Part shown: positions 7,115 through 12,921 of the stretch, piece after piece
How the letters are laid out: each line of letters opens with the position of its first letter
How positions within the stretch are numbered: position 1 is the stretch's first letter
The notes under the pieces: model-generated
Databases searched by the model: none
What the model was told of the DNA's origin: nothing
What the model saw: the letters and a program-made list of their open reading frames with translations, nothing else
Source: Bog-756 sp037141235
GTDB lineage: Bacteria > Actinomycetota > Acidimicrobiia > Acidimicrobiales > RAAP-2
Length of the DNA: 12,921 bases
Reading direction: 5' to 3'
NCBI GenBank assembly: GCA_037141235.1
Contig: JBAXCY010000077.1
Span: 1 to 12,921, forward strand
Made by a program: the position numbers and the translations under genes

Positions 7115-7818
7115 GATCCCACCTGACGACCGTCATGGTCGTCGGGGCGGCAGCACTACTCGTGTCCGGGTGCACCCCAGCCCCACCAGCCACGCTGGCC
7201 ACACCCCTGAGCCCGTCGGCTGTGTCCACGTCCAGCAGCCCATCCACGACCCAGCGCCTCATGGCCGAGGCGCGCAAGTTCACCTTCCGGATCCGCAGTG
7301 TGCACTGCCAAGTCACGGGCTCTTCGTTCGCCATCGCCCAAGGGATCGTCACCAACCGCCATGTGGCCAGCGGGTCAACGTCTCTACAGCTCTCCACCTG
7401 GAACGGAAACGACTTCGATGCCAGCGTGCGCTCCATCGACCAGGCTCCCGGCCCCGACCTAGCCCTACTGGACGGGGGGACGATCCCAGCCGTCCTGGAT
7501 ACCGCCGATGTCCCGACCGGCACACCGGTATGGGCCGCCGGTTACCCAGAGGGCAACGAGCTGACCCTGACATCGGGGGTCGTCGTCGCCTACGTCGATG
7601 GCGGCATCTACGACGTCCCCGGACGGGTCATGGAACTCACCAATGCCATCGAGCCTGGTAGTTCGGGTGGCCCACTGCTCGACGGCTCAGGCCGGGTAGC
7701 CGGAGTGGTGTTCGCCCGCAATACCGCCTCGAGGCACGGCTTGGCCATCCCGGTCACGACCCTCACGAAGTACCTGGCGGCAACGGGCGCCGACACCAGT
7801 GGCATCTGCAAGGCCTAG
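7111..7818 (+). CDS. Lipoprotein trypsin-like serine protease, MarP-like
   Basis: The protein has 235 aa. The ATG at 7111 overlaps the upstream stop (ATGA). Residues 1-21 are a lipoprotein signal (MRSHLTTVMVVGAAALLVSGC) with lipobox VSGC, so C21 should be lipid-anchored. A Ser/Thr/Pro tether (22-48) leads to a chymotrypsin-fold domain with a full catalytic triad: H84 in TNRHVASG, D116 in GPDLALL and S185 in EPGSSGGPLL. Two further cysteines, C66 just before the domain and C233 two residues from the C-terminus, sit where the periplasmic protease MarP of Mycobacterium has its stabilising disulfide. The role inferred is envelope proteolysis, perhaps under acid or oxidative stress. Unlike MarP, which has four N-terminal membrane helices, this protein has only a lipid anchor. 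Its membrane partner may be the coiled-coil protein encoded immediately upstream. Protease assignment is firm; the physiological substrate is unknown. Confidence 0.88.
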   Translation: MRSHLTTVMVVGAAALLVSGCTPAPPATLATPLSPSAVSTSSSPSTTQRLMAEARKFTFRIRSVHCQVTGSSFAIAQGIVTNRHVASGSTSLQLSTWNGNDFDASVRSIDQAPGPDLALLDGGTIPAVLDTADVPTGTPVWAAGYPEGNELTLTSGVVVAYVDGGIYDVPGRVMELTNAIEPGSSGGPLLDGSGRVAGVVFARNTASRHGLAIPVTTLTKYLAATGADTSGICKA

Positions 7819-7891
7819 CCGGTGGTGGCTCCCTCGCACGCAATCACCAAATGACTTGTCGGGGCCCAGGTAGCGCGGAAGGATGGTCGCT

Positions 7892-9466
7892 ATGCCCGAA
7901 GGATTCGAACTCGACGAACCAGGGGCGATGCGCCTCCACTACCGGACCGACGAGGAGCACCTGGCTGCACTCGGCTACAAGCAGGAGTTGCACCGATCGT
8001 GGTCGGGCTTCTCCAACTTCGCCATCTCGTTCTCCATCATCTCGATCCTGGCCGGCTGCTTCACCACGTTCTCCAGCGGGTGGAATGGCGGCGGTCCAGC
8101 CGCCATCGCCTGGGGCTGGCCGATCCTGGCCGGTCTCATCTTGTGCATCGGCCTTTGTCTGGCCGAGTTGGTATCGGCCTACCCGACGTCCGGAGGGATC
8201 TACTGGTGGGCGTCACGACTGGGTGGGGCCAAGGCCGGTTACTACACCGGCTGGCTGAACCTCATCGGACTGTTCGCCGTAGAGGCCGCCGTCGCCTATG
8301 GATGTGCCACCTTCCTCGACCTGACCCTGGGCTTCTTGTCCACCAGCTATCACTCGGGCAACCTGAACACGATCTTCCTCTACTTCGTCGTCGTTCTGGC
8401 CGTGGCGGCCGTGGTCAACATCTTCTCGAGCAACCTGCTGGCCTGGATCAACAACGTGTCCGTGTGGTGGCACGTCTTCGGGGCGGCCATCATCGTGGGG
8501 ATCCTGATCTTCGTCCCTGCCCATCACGCCAGCGCGTCCATGGTCTTCACCTCCACCATCAACGGCACCGGGTTCTTCGGCGGCTCCACCCACGGCCTCG
8601 GGTTCCTGATCGTCGTCCTGCCTATCGGCGGCCTGCTTACGCAGTACACGATCACCGGATTCGATGCCTCGGCCCATCTATCCGAGGAGACCAAGAGTGC
8701 GGGAGCGACGGCGGCCAAAGGCATGTGGCGCTCGATCTTCTACTCGGCCATCGGGGGGTGGATCCTCCTGCTGGCCTTCCTCTTCGCCGTGCAGAACGAG
8801 GCCAAGGTGACCTCGGGGGGTGGCGGGGTGGCGGTGATCTTCGCCCAAGCCCTCACTTCCCGGTGGGGTGGCACCGTTCTGCTGATCTCGACCGTCGGGC
8901 AGTTCTTCTGCACCATGGCGTGCATGACTAGCTGTTCGCGCATGCTGTTCGCCTTCAGTCGAGACGGTGCCGTGCCTGGGCATCGGTACTGGTCGACCCT
9001 GAGCGCCAAGCGGGTCCCGGTGCACGGTGTGATCTTGACTGCGGCCGTGGCCATCATCTTGACATCGCCCGCGCTCATCCAAGTAGACGTCGGCGGGGTA
9101 CCGGTCCCGGTCGCCTTCTACGCCGTGGTCTCCATCGGGGTGATCGGTCTCTACTGGTGCTTCGCCATCCCGATCTGGCATCGACTGCGCCTAGGTGATC
9201 GGTTCGTGCCTGGTGAGTGGAACCTCGGCCGCAAATACAAGGTGCTGTCCGTGGTGGCGCTCCTGGACACGGCCATGGTGACGGTCATGGCCTTCATGCC
9301 CACCTCCTACCTGGGCGTACCGTGGCAGGACGGCTTCGCCTGGAAGTACGTCAACTACACGATCTTGGTGGTGCCCACCGCCATGATCCTGCTGTGGGCG
9401 TACTGGCACCTGTCGGTCAAGAAGTGGTTTACCGGACCGAAGTCCAACATCAATTCCGCTCCCTAG
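7892..9466 (+). CDS. APC superfamily permease, amino acid/choline transporter (GABA permease-like)
   Basis: The protein has 524 aa with about 12 membrane segments. The ATG at 7892 is preferred over the one at 7883 because GGAAGG (7877-7882) is nine nt away from the former and directly abuts the latter. The N-terminal signature LGYKQELHRSWSGFSNFA (27-44) followed by ISFSIISI, and TGFDASAHLSEETKSAG near residues 255-272, are hallmarks of the ACT branch of the APC superfamily (TC 2.A.3.4), which includes fungal GABA permease Uga4, choline permease Hnm1 and plant BAT1. The usual activity is proton-coupled uptake of GABA, other amino acids or choline. The exact substrate cannot be read from sequence. 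It follows the protease gene on the same strand after 73 nt and belongs to a different APC branch from the transporter at 4622, so the two are not recent duplicates. Confidence 0.88.
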   Translation: MPEGFELDEPGAMRLHYRTDEEHLAALGYKQELHRSWSGFSNFAISFSIISILAGCFTTFSSGWNGGGPAAIAWGWPILAGLILCIGLCLAELVSAYPTSGGIYWWASRLGGAKAGYYTGWLNLIGLFAVEAAVAYGCATFLDLTLGFLSTSYHSGNLNTIFLYFVVVLAVAAVVNIFSSNLLAWINNVSVWWHVFGAAIIVGILIFVPAHHASASMVFTSTINGTGFFGGSTHGLGFLIVVLPIGGLLTQYTITGFDASAHLSEETKSAGATAAKGMWRSIFYSAIGGWILLLAFLFAVQNEAKVTSGGGGVAVIFAQALTSRWGGTVLLISTVGQFFCTMACMTSCSRMLFAFSRDGAVPGHRYWSTLSAKRVPVHGVILTAAVAIILTSPALIQVDVGGVPVPVAFYAVVSIGVIGLYWCFAIPIWHRLRLGDRFVPGEWNLGRKYKVLSVVALLDTAMVTVMAFMPTSYLGVPWQDGFAWKYVNYTILVVPTAMILLWAYWHLSVKKWFTGPKSNINSAP

Positions 9467-9468
9467 GA

Positions 9469-9490
9469 ACTGCGGGACTCCGCGCAGTCC
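9469..9490. terminator. Possible hairpin between convergent genes
   Basis: ACTGCG (9469-9474) and CGCAGT (9483-9488) can pair with an 8-nt loop; alternatively GGACT (9475-9479) pairs with AGTCC (9486-9490). The element begins three nt after the permease stop, in the gap between convergent genes. It lacks a T run. Confidence 0.3.
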
Positions 9491-9618
9491 ACGGCAATCG
9501 CCATCGCCCCGCACCGGGCACTCATGGTGGTGGGCTGAGCCCGTCCGATCCGCCTCCCGGAACGATCACCGAGTGGAGGAGTCGTCCCAGGCCACCTACG
9601 CATGCAGGGGTGATGACG

Positions 9619-10500
9619 TCAGGAAGCAGCCTCGGCTTCGATCGAGCGCTTGCGGAGGATGACCAGCCCGATACTGACAGCACCAAACACCGCACCGGCG
9701 CCCCAGACGTTCCACCAGCACTGGCCCCAGCTCGGCGACAAGATGTTGCTCGGGTTGACGGCATAGGGCAAGCAGGAGAACGCCATGCAGGCGGCTCCAA
9801 GGAGCCCGAAGACAACCGCAGGTGTGCCGATGCGGCGGCGCAGGTGGGTGATGTGGGTGACGATCCCCAACGCGATCAGCATCCCGCCGATGGTCTGGAG
9901 CGACCAAGCGCTGCGGGTTCCCTGCGGATGGCCTACCAGCTGCAGGTAGCCGATGGCGTAGAGGATAAGCCCGACGGACGCCGTAATGAGGGACAGGAAC
10001 GAGGCGTGAACGGTGAGGTCGTAGTTGTCGTCATCAGTGGAAGACGCTGCTGGTTGCCCGAGGGCGCGCTCGAGTTGCTTCTCCTTGTGCATGGCGACCG
10101 AGGCCAGGCCGAGTCCCATGGCGATGTAGCCGACACCCCACAGCACGAAGTTCAGGTTGAACCAAGCCTCCTCGGTGTAGAAAACCGGCGTGAACATGAA
10201 AGGGGCACTGCTGACGGCGGTCAGAAAGGCGCCAACGATGATCAGCACCACCGCACTCCGGCCGATCCGAGGGGAGAGGTGATCGATGTGGAGGGTCACG
10301 GCCAGGGCCAGCAGCATGGGACCGATGAACTGGAGGATCCACGACAGGCGGCTCGGGTAGGTGGTGACGGTGGGGGCGGCCAGGATGTTCCCCAGTCCGG
10401 TCAGCGCGAACCCGATGCAGGCCACCACCAGTGCGGCGTAGGAGGCGTGGATCGTCATGCGTCCGCTCGAAGTCGTCGGTGTCGCCACTGCGGTAGTCAT
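9619..10500 (-). CDS. Multi-pass membrane protein with internal duplication and repeated histidines, unknown family
   Basis: The protein has 293 aa. The ATG at 10500 is chosen because AGGAG lies ten nt upstream on the minus strand; an open frame back to 10599 has a polar, Arg-rich extension that looks non-coding. The sequence folds into two homologous halves, about 16-137 and 162-284, each with roughly four hydrophobic helices and joined by an acidic linker (STDDDNYDL). Matching blocks are TIHAS (16-20) with TVHAS (163-167), WILQFIGPMLLAL (54-66) with WSLQTIGGMLIAL (199-211), TLHIDHLSPRIG (69-80) with VTHITHLRRRIG (214-225), and SSAPF with SCLPY. Three histidines recur in each half (H18/H165, H71/H216, H74/H219), suggesting metal or haem ligation or proton handling, which is inference only. 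I do not recognise the family. It is transcribed away from the TMEM175-like fragment. Confidence 0.8.
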   Translation of the reverse strand: MTTAVATPTTSSGRMTIHASYAALVVACIGFALTGLGNILAAPTVTTYPSRLSWILQFIGPMLLALAVTLHIDHLSPRIGRSAVVLIIVGAFLTAVSSAPFMFTPVFYTEEAWFNLNFVLWGVGYIAMGLGLASVAMHKEKQLERALGQPAASSTDDDNYDLTVHASFLSLITASVGLILYAIGYLQLVGHPQGTRSAWSLQTIGGMLIALGIVTHITHLRRRIGTPAVVFGLLGAACMAFSCLPYAVNPSNILSPSWGQCWWNVWGAGAVFGAVSIGLVILRKRSIEAEAAS

Positions 10501-10749
10501 CAGATGAGTTCTCCTGGGGAATCGACAGGGGCCGCGGTGACCCGAAGTGACATTGCCGGCCAGCGGAACACGGGGTCCCTGGCGAGCCAGTGCCCGCAAA
10601 CACTATCTACATGAGTTCGGTGGATCCGGGATGTGCATGTGAGGCTGAGGCAGGCGGCTTGGTCCGGTTCAGAACCTGACACACTGCTAGCCAACATGCG
10701 GAATCGACACCATCTCGGTCACCCGAACGCTCCCGGGGCCGACCTGGTC
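10501..10749. promoter_or_regulatory. Divergent intergenic region with small palindrome
   Basis: These 249 bp separate the minus-strand membrane protein gene (start 10500) from the plus-strand TMEM175-like fragment. They must hold the former's promoter. A perfect palindrome, GGTTC-A-GAACC, is at 10667-10677 and could be an operator, although 11 bp can occur by chance. Alternative in-frame starts of the downstream gene lie inside this region (GTG 10633, ATG 10696). Confidence 0.3.
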
Positions 10750-11040
10750 ATGAGTGCGCACCGGACCGAGCTGTTCAGCGATGCGGTGTTGGCCATCGCC
10801 CTCACCCTTCTGGTCCTGGATCTGTCGATCCGCACATTCCAGGCCAGCCAACTCCAGGGGACCTTGCTGCACATGTGGCCGACCTACGTCGCCTTCATCG
10901 CTGCCTTCTTCTACGTGTCCGTCATGTGGATCAACCACCACTTCGCCTTCGCTCGCCTCAACTCAGTGGACAGGGGATATCTGACCCTCGGCCGGAATGA
11001 TCACCATGCGGGTGATGTCCGGATCGGCCCCAACAACTGA
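10750..11040 (+). CDS. Truncated TMEM175-family protein, N-terminal half only (probable gene remnant)
   Basis: The fragment has 96 aa from the ATG at 10750. This start gives the family-typical beginning MSAHRTELFSDAVLAIALTL, but it has no good ribosome binding site; ATG 10696 and GTG 10633 are in the same frame. RTELFSD (5-11) is the RxxxFSD signature of the first helix of TMEM175/DUF1211 potassium channels. A later stretch, WPTYVAF (43-49) and VSVMWINHHFAFARLNSVD (56-74), also matches the family. Bacterial members are usually about 200 aa with six helices. Here homology ends near DRGYLTL (75-81), a short polar tail follows, then a stop. The other two frames after that point carry no hydrophobic continuation, so a deletion is more likely than a simple frameshift. 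A working channel is doubtful. Confidence 0.65.
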   Translation: MSAHRTELFSDAVLAIALTLLVLDLSIRTFQASQLQGTLLHMWPTYVAFIAAFFYVSVMWINHHFAFARLNSVDRGYLTLGRNDHHAGDVRIGPNN

Positions 11041-11118
11041 TTCGAATGGTCGTGCACTCGGTTGCCCTGCACTACGGCTTGGTTCTGGACCCCACGAATC
11101 CCAGGAGGCACCACCCAC

Positions 11119-11124
11119 TACAGT
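11119..11124 (+). promoter_or_regulatory. Candidate -10 element for leaderless expression of the NRDE gene
   Basis: TACAGT matches the TANNNT -10 consensus of actinobacteria and ends seven nt before the ATG at 11132, so transcription would begin at or next to the start codon. There is no Shine-Dalgarno site at normal distance; AGGAGG at 11103-11108 is 23 nt away. No clear -35 is seen. Confidence 0.35.
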
Positions 11125-11131
11125 GCGCCTG

Positions 11132-11914
11132 ATGTGTCTCCTCGTGGTCGCATGGCAGCATGACGAGCGGTGGCCGCTCATCGTCGGCGCCAACCGCGAT
11201 GAATGGCTGGATCGACCAGCTACGGCGATCACCATCCTGCGTGACGCGGAGCCGAGGATCCTCGGTGGACGCGACGAGCGGGCCGGTGGGACCTGGCTGG
11301 CGGTCAACGAGCATGGGGTGGTCTGCGGACTGACCAACCGCCCGATGGCTGAAGGTCCCGATCCGAGCAGAAAATCACGGGGCCGACTTCCGCTGGTAGC
11401 AGCCGAAGCCCGTACGGCAGAGGAGGGTGCCGAACTGCTCGCCATCGAGGCAGCCACTGGCGAGTACAACCCGGTGTGGCTGCTGGTAGGGGATCGACGG
11501 TCGCTCCACTACCTCGACATCGAACCAGACGGAACGACGAGCCTGGATCGCCTCGCCCCAGGAATCCATGTACTCGAGAACACCGCTCTTGGTTCCCCGT
11601 CGGACAAGGTGGACCTTGTCCGTTCCACGCTGTCCAAGAGCGAGGCGGCAGGTATCCCCCCGTGGGAGGCGCTCCCGGCAGTGTTGCGTGATCACACCAT
11701 CGCCGACACCCTGGAAGGGCCACCGCTGTTTGCGGACGGGCGATTGCGGAAGGTGGCCACCCTGGCTCCATGCGTGCATATCGATGGCTACGGCACCCGG
11801 TCGTCGGCCCTCATCCGTGTGGGCGACGACGCCTCGGCTCCGGACGTCATGGTGGCCGACGGTCCACCCTGCAATCACCCGTTCGTCGAGGTCCAACACC
11901 TGTGGTCCCCCTGA
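11132..11914 (+). CDS. NRDE family protein (TANGO2-like, Ntn-hydrolase-type)
   Basis: The protein has 260 aa. The ATG at 11132 is chosen because the family begins with Met-Cys: here MCLLVVAW, where removal of Met would leave Cys2 as the N-terminal nucleophile-like residue. The family signature blocks follow in order: GANRDEWLDRPA (19-30), ILGGRDERAGGTWLAV (43-58) and CGLTNRP (65-71). The length is normal for NRDE/TANGO2 (PF05742). Bacterial members are poorly characterised; human TANGO2 is linked to lipid or haem handling, but transfer of that role here is uncertain. The protein has no signal or membrane segment, so it is cytoplasmic. The in-frame extension back to 10997 overlaps the truncated TMEM175 gene and has no family match. 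Translation is probably leaderless. It converges on an exonuclease gene. Confidence 0.88.
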   Translation: MCLLVVAWQHDERWPLIVGANRDEWLDRPATAITILRDAEPRILGGRDERAGGTWLAVNEHGVVCGLTNRPMAEGPDPSRKSRGRLPLVAAEARTAEEGAELLAIEAATGEYNPVWLLVGDRRSLHYLDIEPDGTTSLDRLAPGIHVLENTALGSPSDKVDLVRSTLSKSEAAGIPPWEALPAVLRDHTIADTLEGPPLFADGRLRKVATLAPCVHIDGYGTRSSALIRVGDDASAPDVMVADGPPCNHPFVEVQHLWSP

Positions 11915-11937
11915 TCGGCGGGCCAAGATCGGAACTA

Positions 11938-11954
11938 CTGCCCTCGGTGGGCAG
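11938..11954. terminator. GC-rich hairpin between convergent NRDE and exonuclease genes
   Basis: CTGCCC (11938-11943) and GGGCAG (11949-11954) pair perfectly around the 5-nt loop TCGGT. It lies between two converging stop codons (11914 and 11993), where a bidirectional terminator is expected. No T run follows on either strand. Confidence 0.4.
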
Positions 11955-11992
11955 CATCGGCAAGCGTGATCGATGTCGTGCCGTGTGTACGG

Positions 11993-12733
11993 CTACTGCG
12001 GCCCGGCCTGGTGGATCGGCCACTCGAAGTGGCCATCGGCAATGGACTCGTCCCCATTGCTCATCCGGTAGTCGTTGAAGTTCCCCAGCCAGGCCCGGTA
12101 CCACTCGCCCATCCTGGGTGACACCTGGTCGCCCTGGAGAGCCGCCACCTCGGGATAACGCTCCACCATCTGTTCGAGGACGTCCAGCGTGGCCAGGCAG
12201 TCGACCGCCGCATCGTGGGCGGCGTCGTCGTCGAGGTCTACTCCGTAGTGACGGCAGAGATCGGTGAGCGTTCGCTTTCCCTTGCGGAAGCGATCGAATG
12301 TCCGGTCGAGGACCAGAACGTCGTAAACAGGGCCCAAACCCGGGCGCCGCTGCTGCAGTGTGGGCAGGTCCAGTCGCGCCAGCACCGTCTCGAGCATCGT
12401 CAGGTCGTAACTCACGTTCATCCCTACGATGGCCGTGCCGTCGGCCCACGCCGCGACCAGTGCGGTGGCGACTGCCTCGGCCGACTCTTGCAGACCTGGT
12501 GCCCCAGAAACCATCTCGTCGGTGATGTGATGCACCGCTGACGACGCAGGAGGGATCGGGCGGCCTGGGTCGATCAGTCCAGAGTCCACCGAGACCTCGC
12601 TGGCAGCACCATCTGCCCCTGGTCGCTTCAGCACTAGTGCATACGACACCGGGACGTCGGTGAACGGGTCGATGCCGGTCGTCTCCAAGTCAAAGGCGAG
12701 CAGGCTGGTGACGGAGGCCGGATCGTGGGTCAT
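11993..12733 (-). CDS. DEDDh-family 3'-5' exonuclease (DnaQ-like)
   Basis: The protein has 246 aa from the ATG at 12733. The exonuclease fold has all five DEDDh residues: D15 and E17 in AFDLETTG, D110 in GMNVSYDLTML, and H173 and D178 in AHDAAVDCLATL. HHITDEM (68-74) is the usual ExoII-region helper motif. It would remove nucleotides from 3' ends of DNA or RNA using two metal ions, in the cytoplasm. The C-terminal part (about 205-246, EWYRAWLGNFNDYR, then FEWPI) is the extra tail common in stand-alone actinobacterial exonucleases of this type, so this is probably not the polymerase III epsilon subunit. A TTG at 12808 would add 25 residues with no ribosome binding site. A TAGGGT hexamer seven nt before the chosen ATG suggests leaderless translation. 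Confidence 0.88.
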   Translation of the reverse strand: MTHDPASVTSLLAFDLETTGIDPFTDVPVSYALVLKRPGADGAASEVSVDSGLIDPGRPIPPASSAVHHITDEMVSGAPGLQESAEAVATALVAAWADGTAIVGMNVSYDLTMLETVLARLDLPTLQQRRPGLGPVYDVLVLDRTFDRFRKGKRTLTDLCRHYGVDLDDDAAHDAAVDCLATLDVLEQMVERYPEVAALQGDQVSPRMGEWYRAWLGNFNDYRMSNGDESIADGHFEWPIHQAGPQ

Positions 12734-12740
12734 GGTATGG

Positions 12741-12746
12741 ACCCTA
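12741..12746 (-). promoter_or_regulatory. Candidate -10 element for leaderless expression of the exonuclease
   Basis: On the minus strand TAGGGT fits TANNNT and is followed by exactly seven nt and then the ATG at 12733, the same spacing as at the NRDE gene. No good Shine-Dalgarno site or -35 is visible. Confidence 0.3.
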
Positions 12747-12921
12747 CCGAGGACTCTCACATGGCGCGTGGGATCGCCAGATCCGAGCCCACGGTTGGGA
12801 AACTTCAATGAGTGATTCCGGGACGAGCTACGCGTGCGGGGTCAACACCGGACGGACCGGCCCTCAGTCGGACGAAGGATGTCCATCGATCCGTGCATCG
12901 ATACTTGGGCACGAACACCGG
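12747..12921. other. Right-edge region without an assignable gene
   Basis: Several frames are open to the edge: plus from GTG 12811, plus from ATG 12877, and minus from the edge to a TGA at 12805-12807. The stretches are too short, and none shows a recognisable motif. One of them may be the end of a gene lying mostly outside the window. Confidence 0.3.

Noticed and set aside
4622..9466. One operon of transporters and protease acting as a single new system
   Set aside because: The gap of 150 bp with a possible terminator after the first transporter, and the different transporter families, argue against one functional unit; only the middle pair is tightly coupled.
9217..10614. 465-codon plus-strand ORF
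   Set aside because: It overlaps the end of the permease and is antisense to the duplicated membrane protein; its composition is a typical shadow and it carries no motif.
10997..11131. N-terminal extension of the NRDE protein
   Set aside because: It overlaps the truncated TMEM175 gene and hides the family-defining Met-Cys start.
12877..12921. Possible start of a plus-strand gene at the right edge
   Set aside because: It has only 15 codons, other frames are also open, and there is no motif to choose between them.

Overview
The window looks like the chromosome of a high-GC Gram-positive bacterium of the Actinomycetota, possibly class Acidimicrobiia. The basis is high GC throughout, lipoprotein and Sec-type signals, a Thr/Pro linker of the TTTTTVPP type, a MarP-like protease and an actinobacterial-type DnaQ-fold exonuclease. 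The lineage is inferred from protein style, not from a marker gene. I see no rRNA, tRNA, CRISPR array, transposase, phage gene or integration site.

Layout. (1) Positions 1-4523 hold a secreted-carbohydrate block. It contains a left-truncated surface protein made of alternating Ig-like and Fn3-like units (minus strand), a secreted GH99-like protein (minus strand), and a divergent second GH99-like protein carrying a Thr/Pro linker and an extra C-terminal domain (plus strand). (2) Positions 4622-9466 are a plus-strand run: an APC transporter of the polyamine:H+ symporter type, a single-pass coiled-coil membrane protein whose stop overlaps the start of a lipoprotein trypsin-like protease, then a second APC transporter of the amino acid/choline (GABA permease-like) type. 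(3) Positions 9619-10500 (minus) encode an unrecognised multi-pass membrane protein formed by an internal duplication that repeats three histidines. (4) Positions 10750-11040 are a TMEM175-type gene lacking its second half. (5) Positions 11132-11914 (plus) encode an NRDE/TANGO2 protein, convergent with a DEDDh 3'-5' exonuclease at 11993-12733 (minus).

How the genes may fit together. The first block suggests extracellular glycan (mannan- or glucan-like) handling by two wall-associated or secreted hydrolases beside an adhesin-like repeat protein. The middle block is envelope uptake and quality control: two amine or amino-acid importers flank a two-gene coiled-coil/protease unit that is probably translated as a coupled pair. 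The remaining genes look like unrelated housekeeping or accessory functions. No complete, clearly new multi-gene system is proven here. The best candidates for something undescribed are the coiled-coil/MarP-like pair, the histidine-duplicated membrane protein, and the divergent GH99-like pair.
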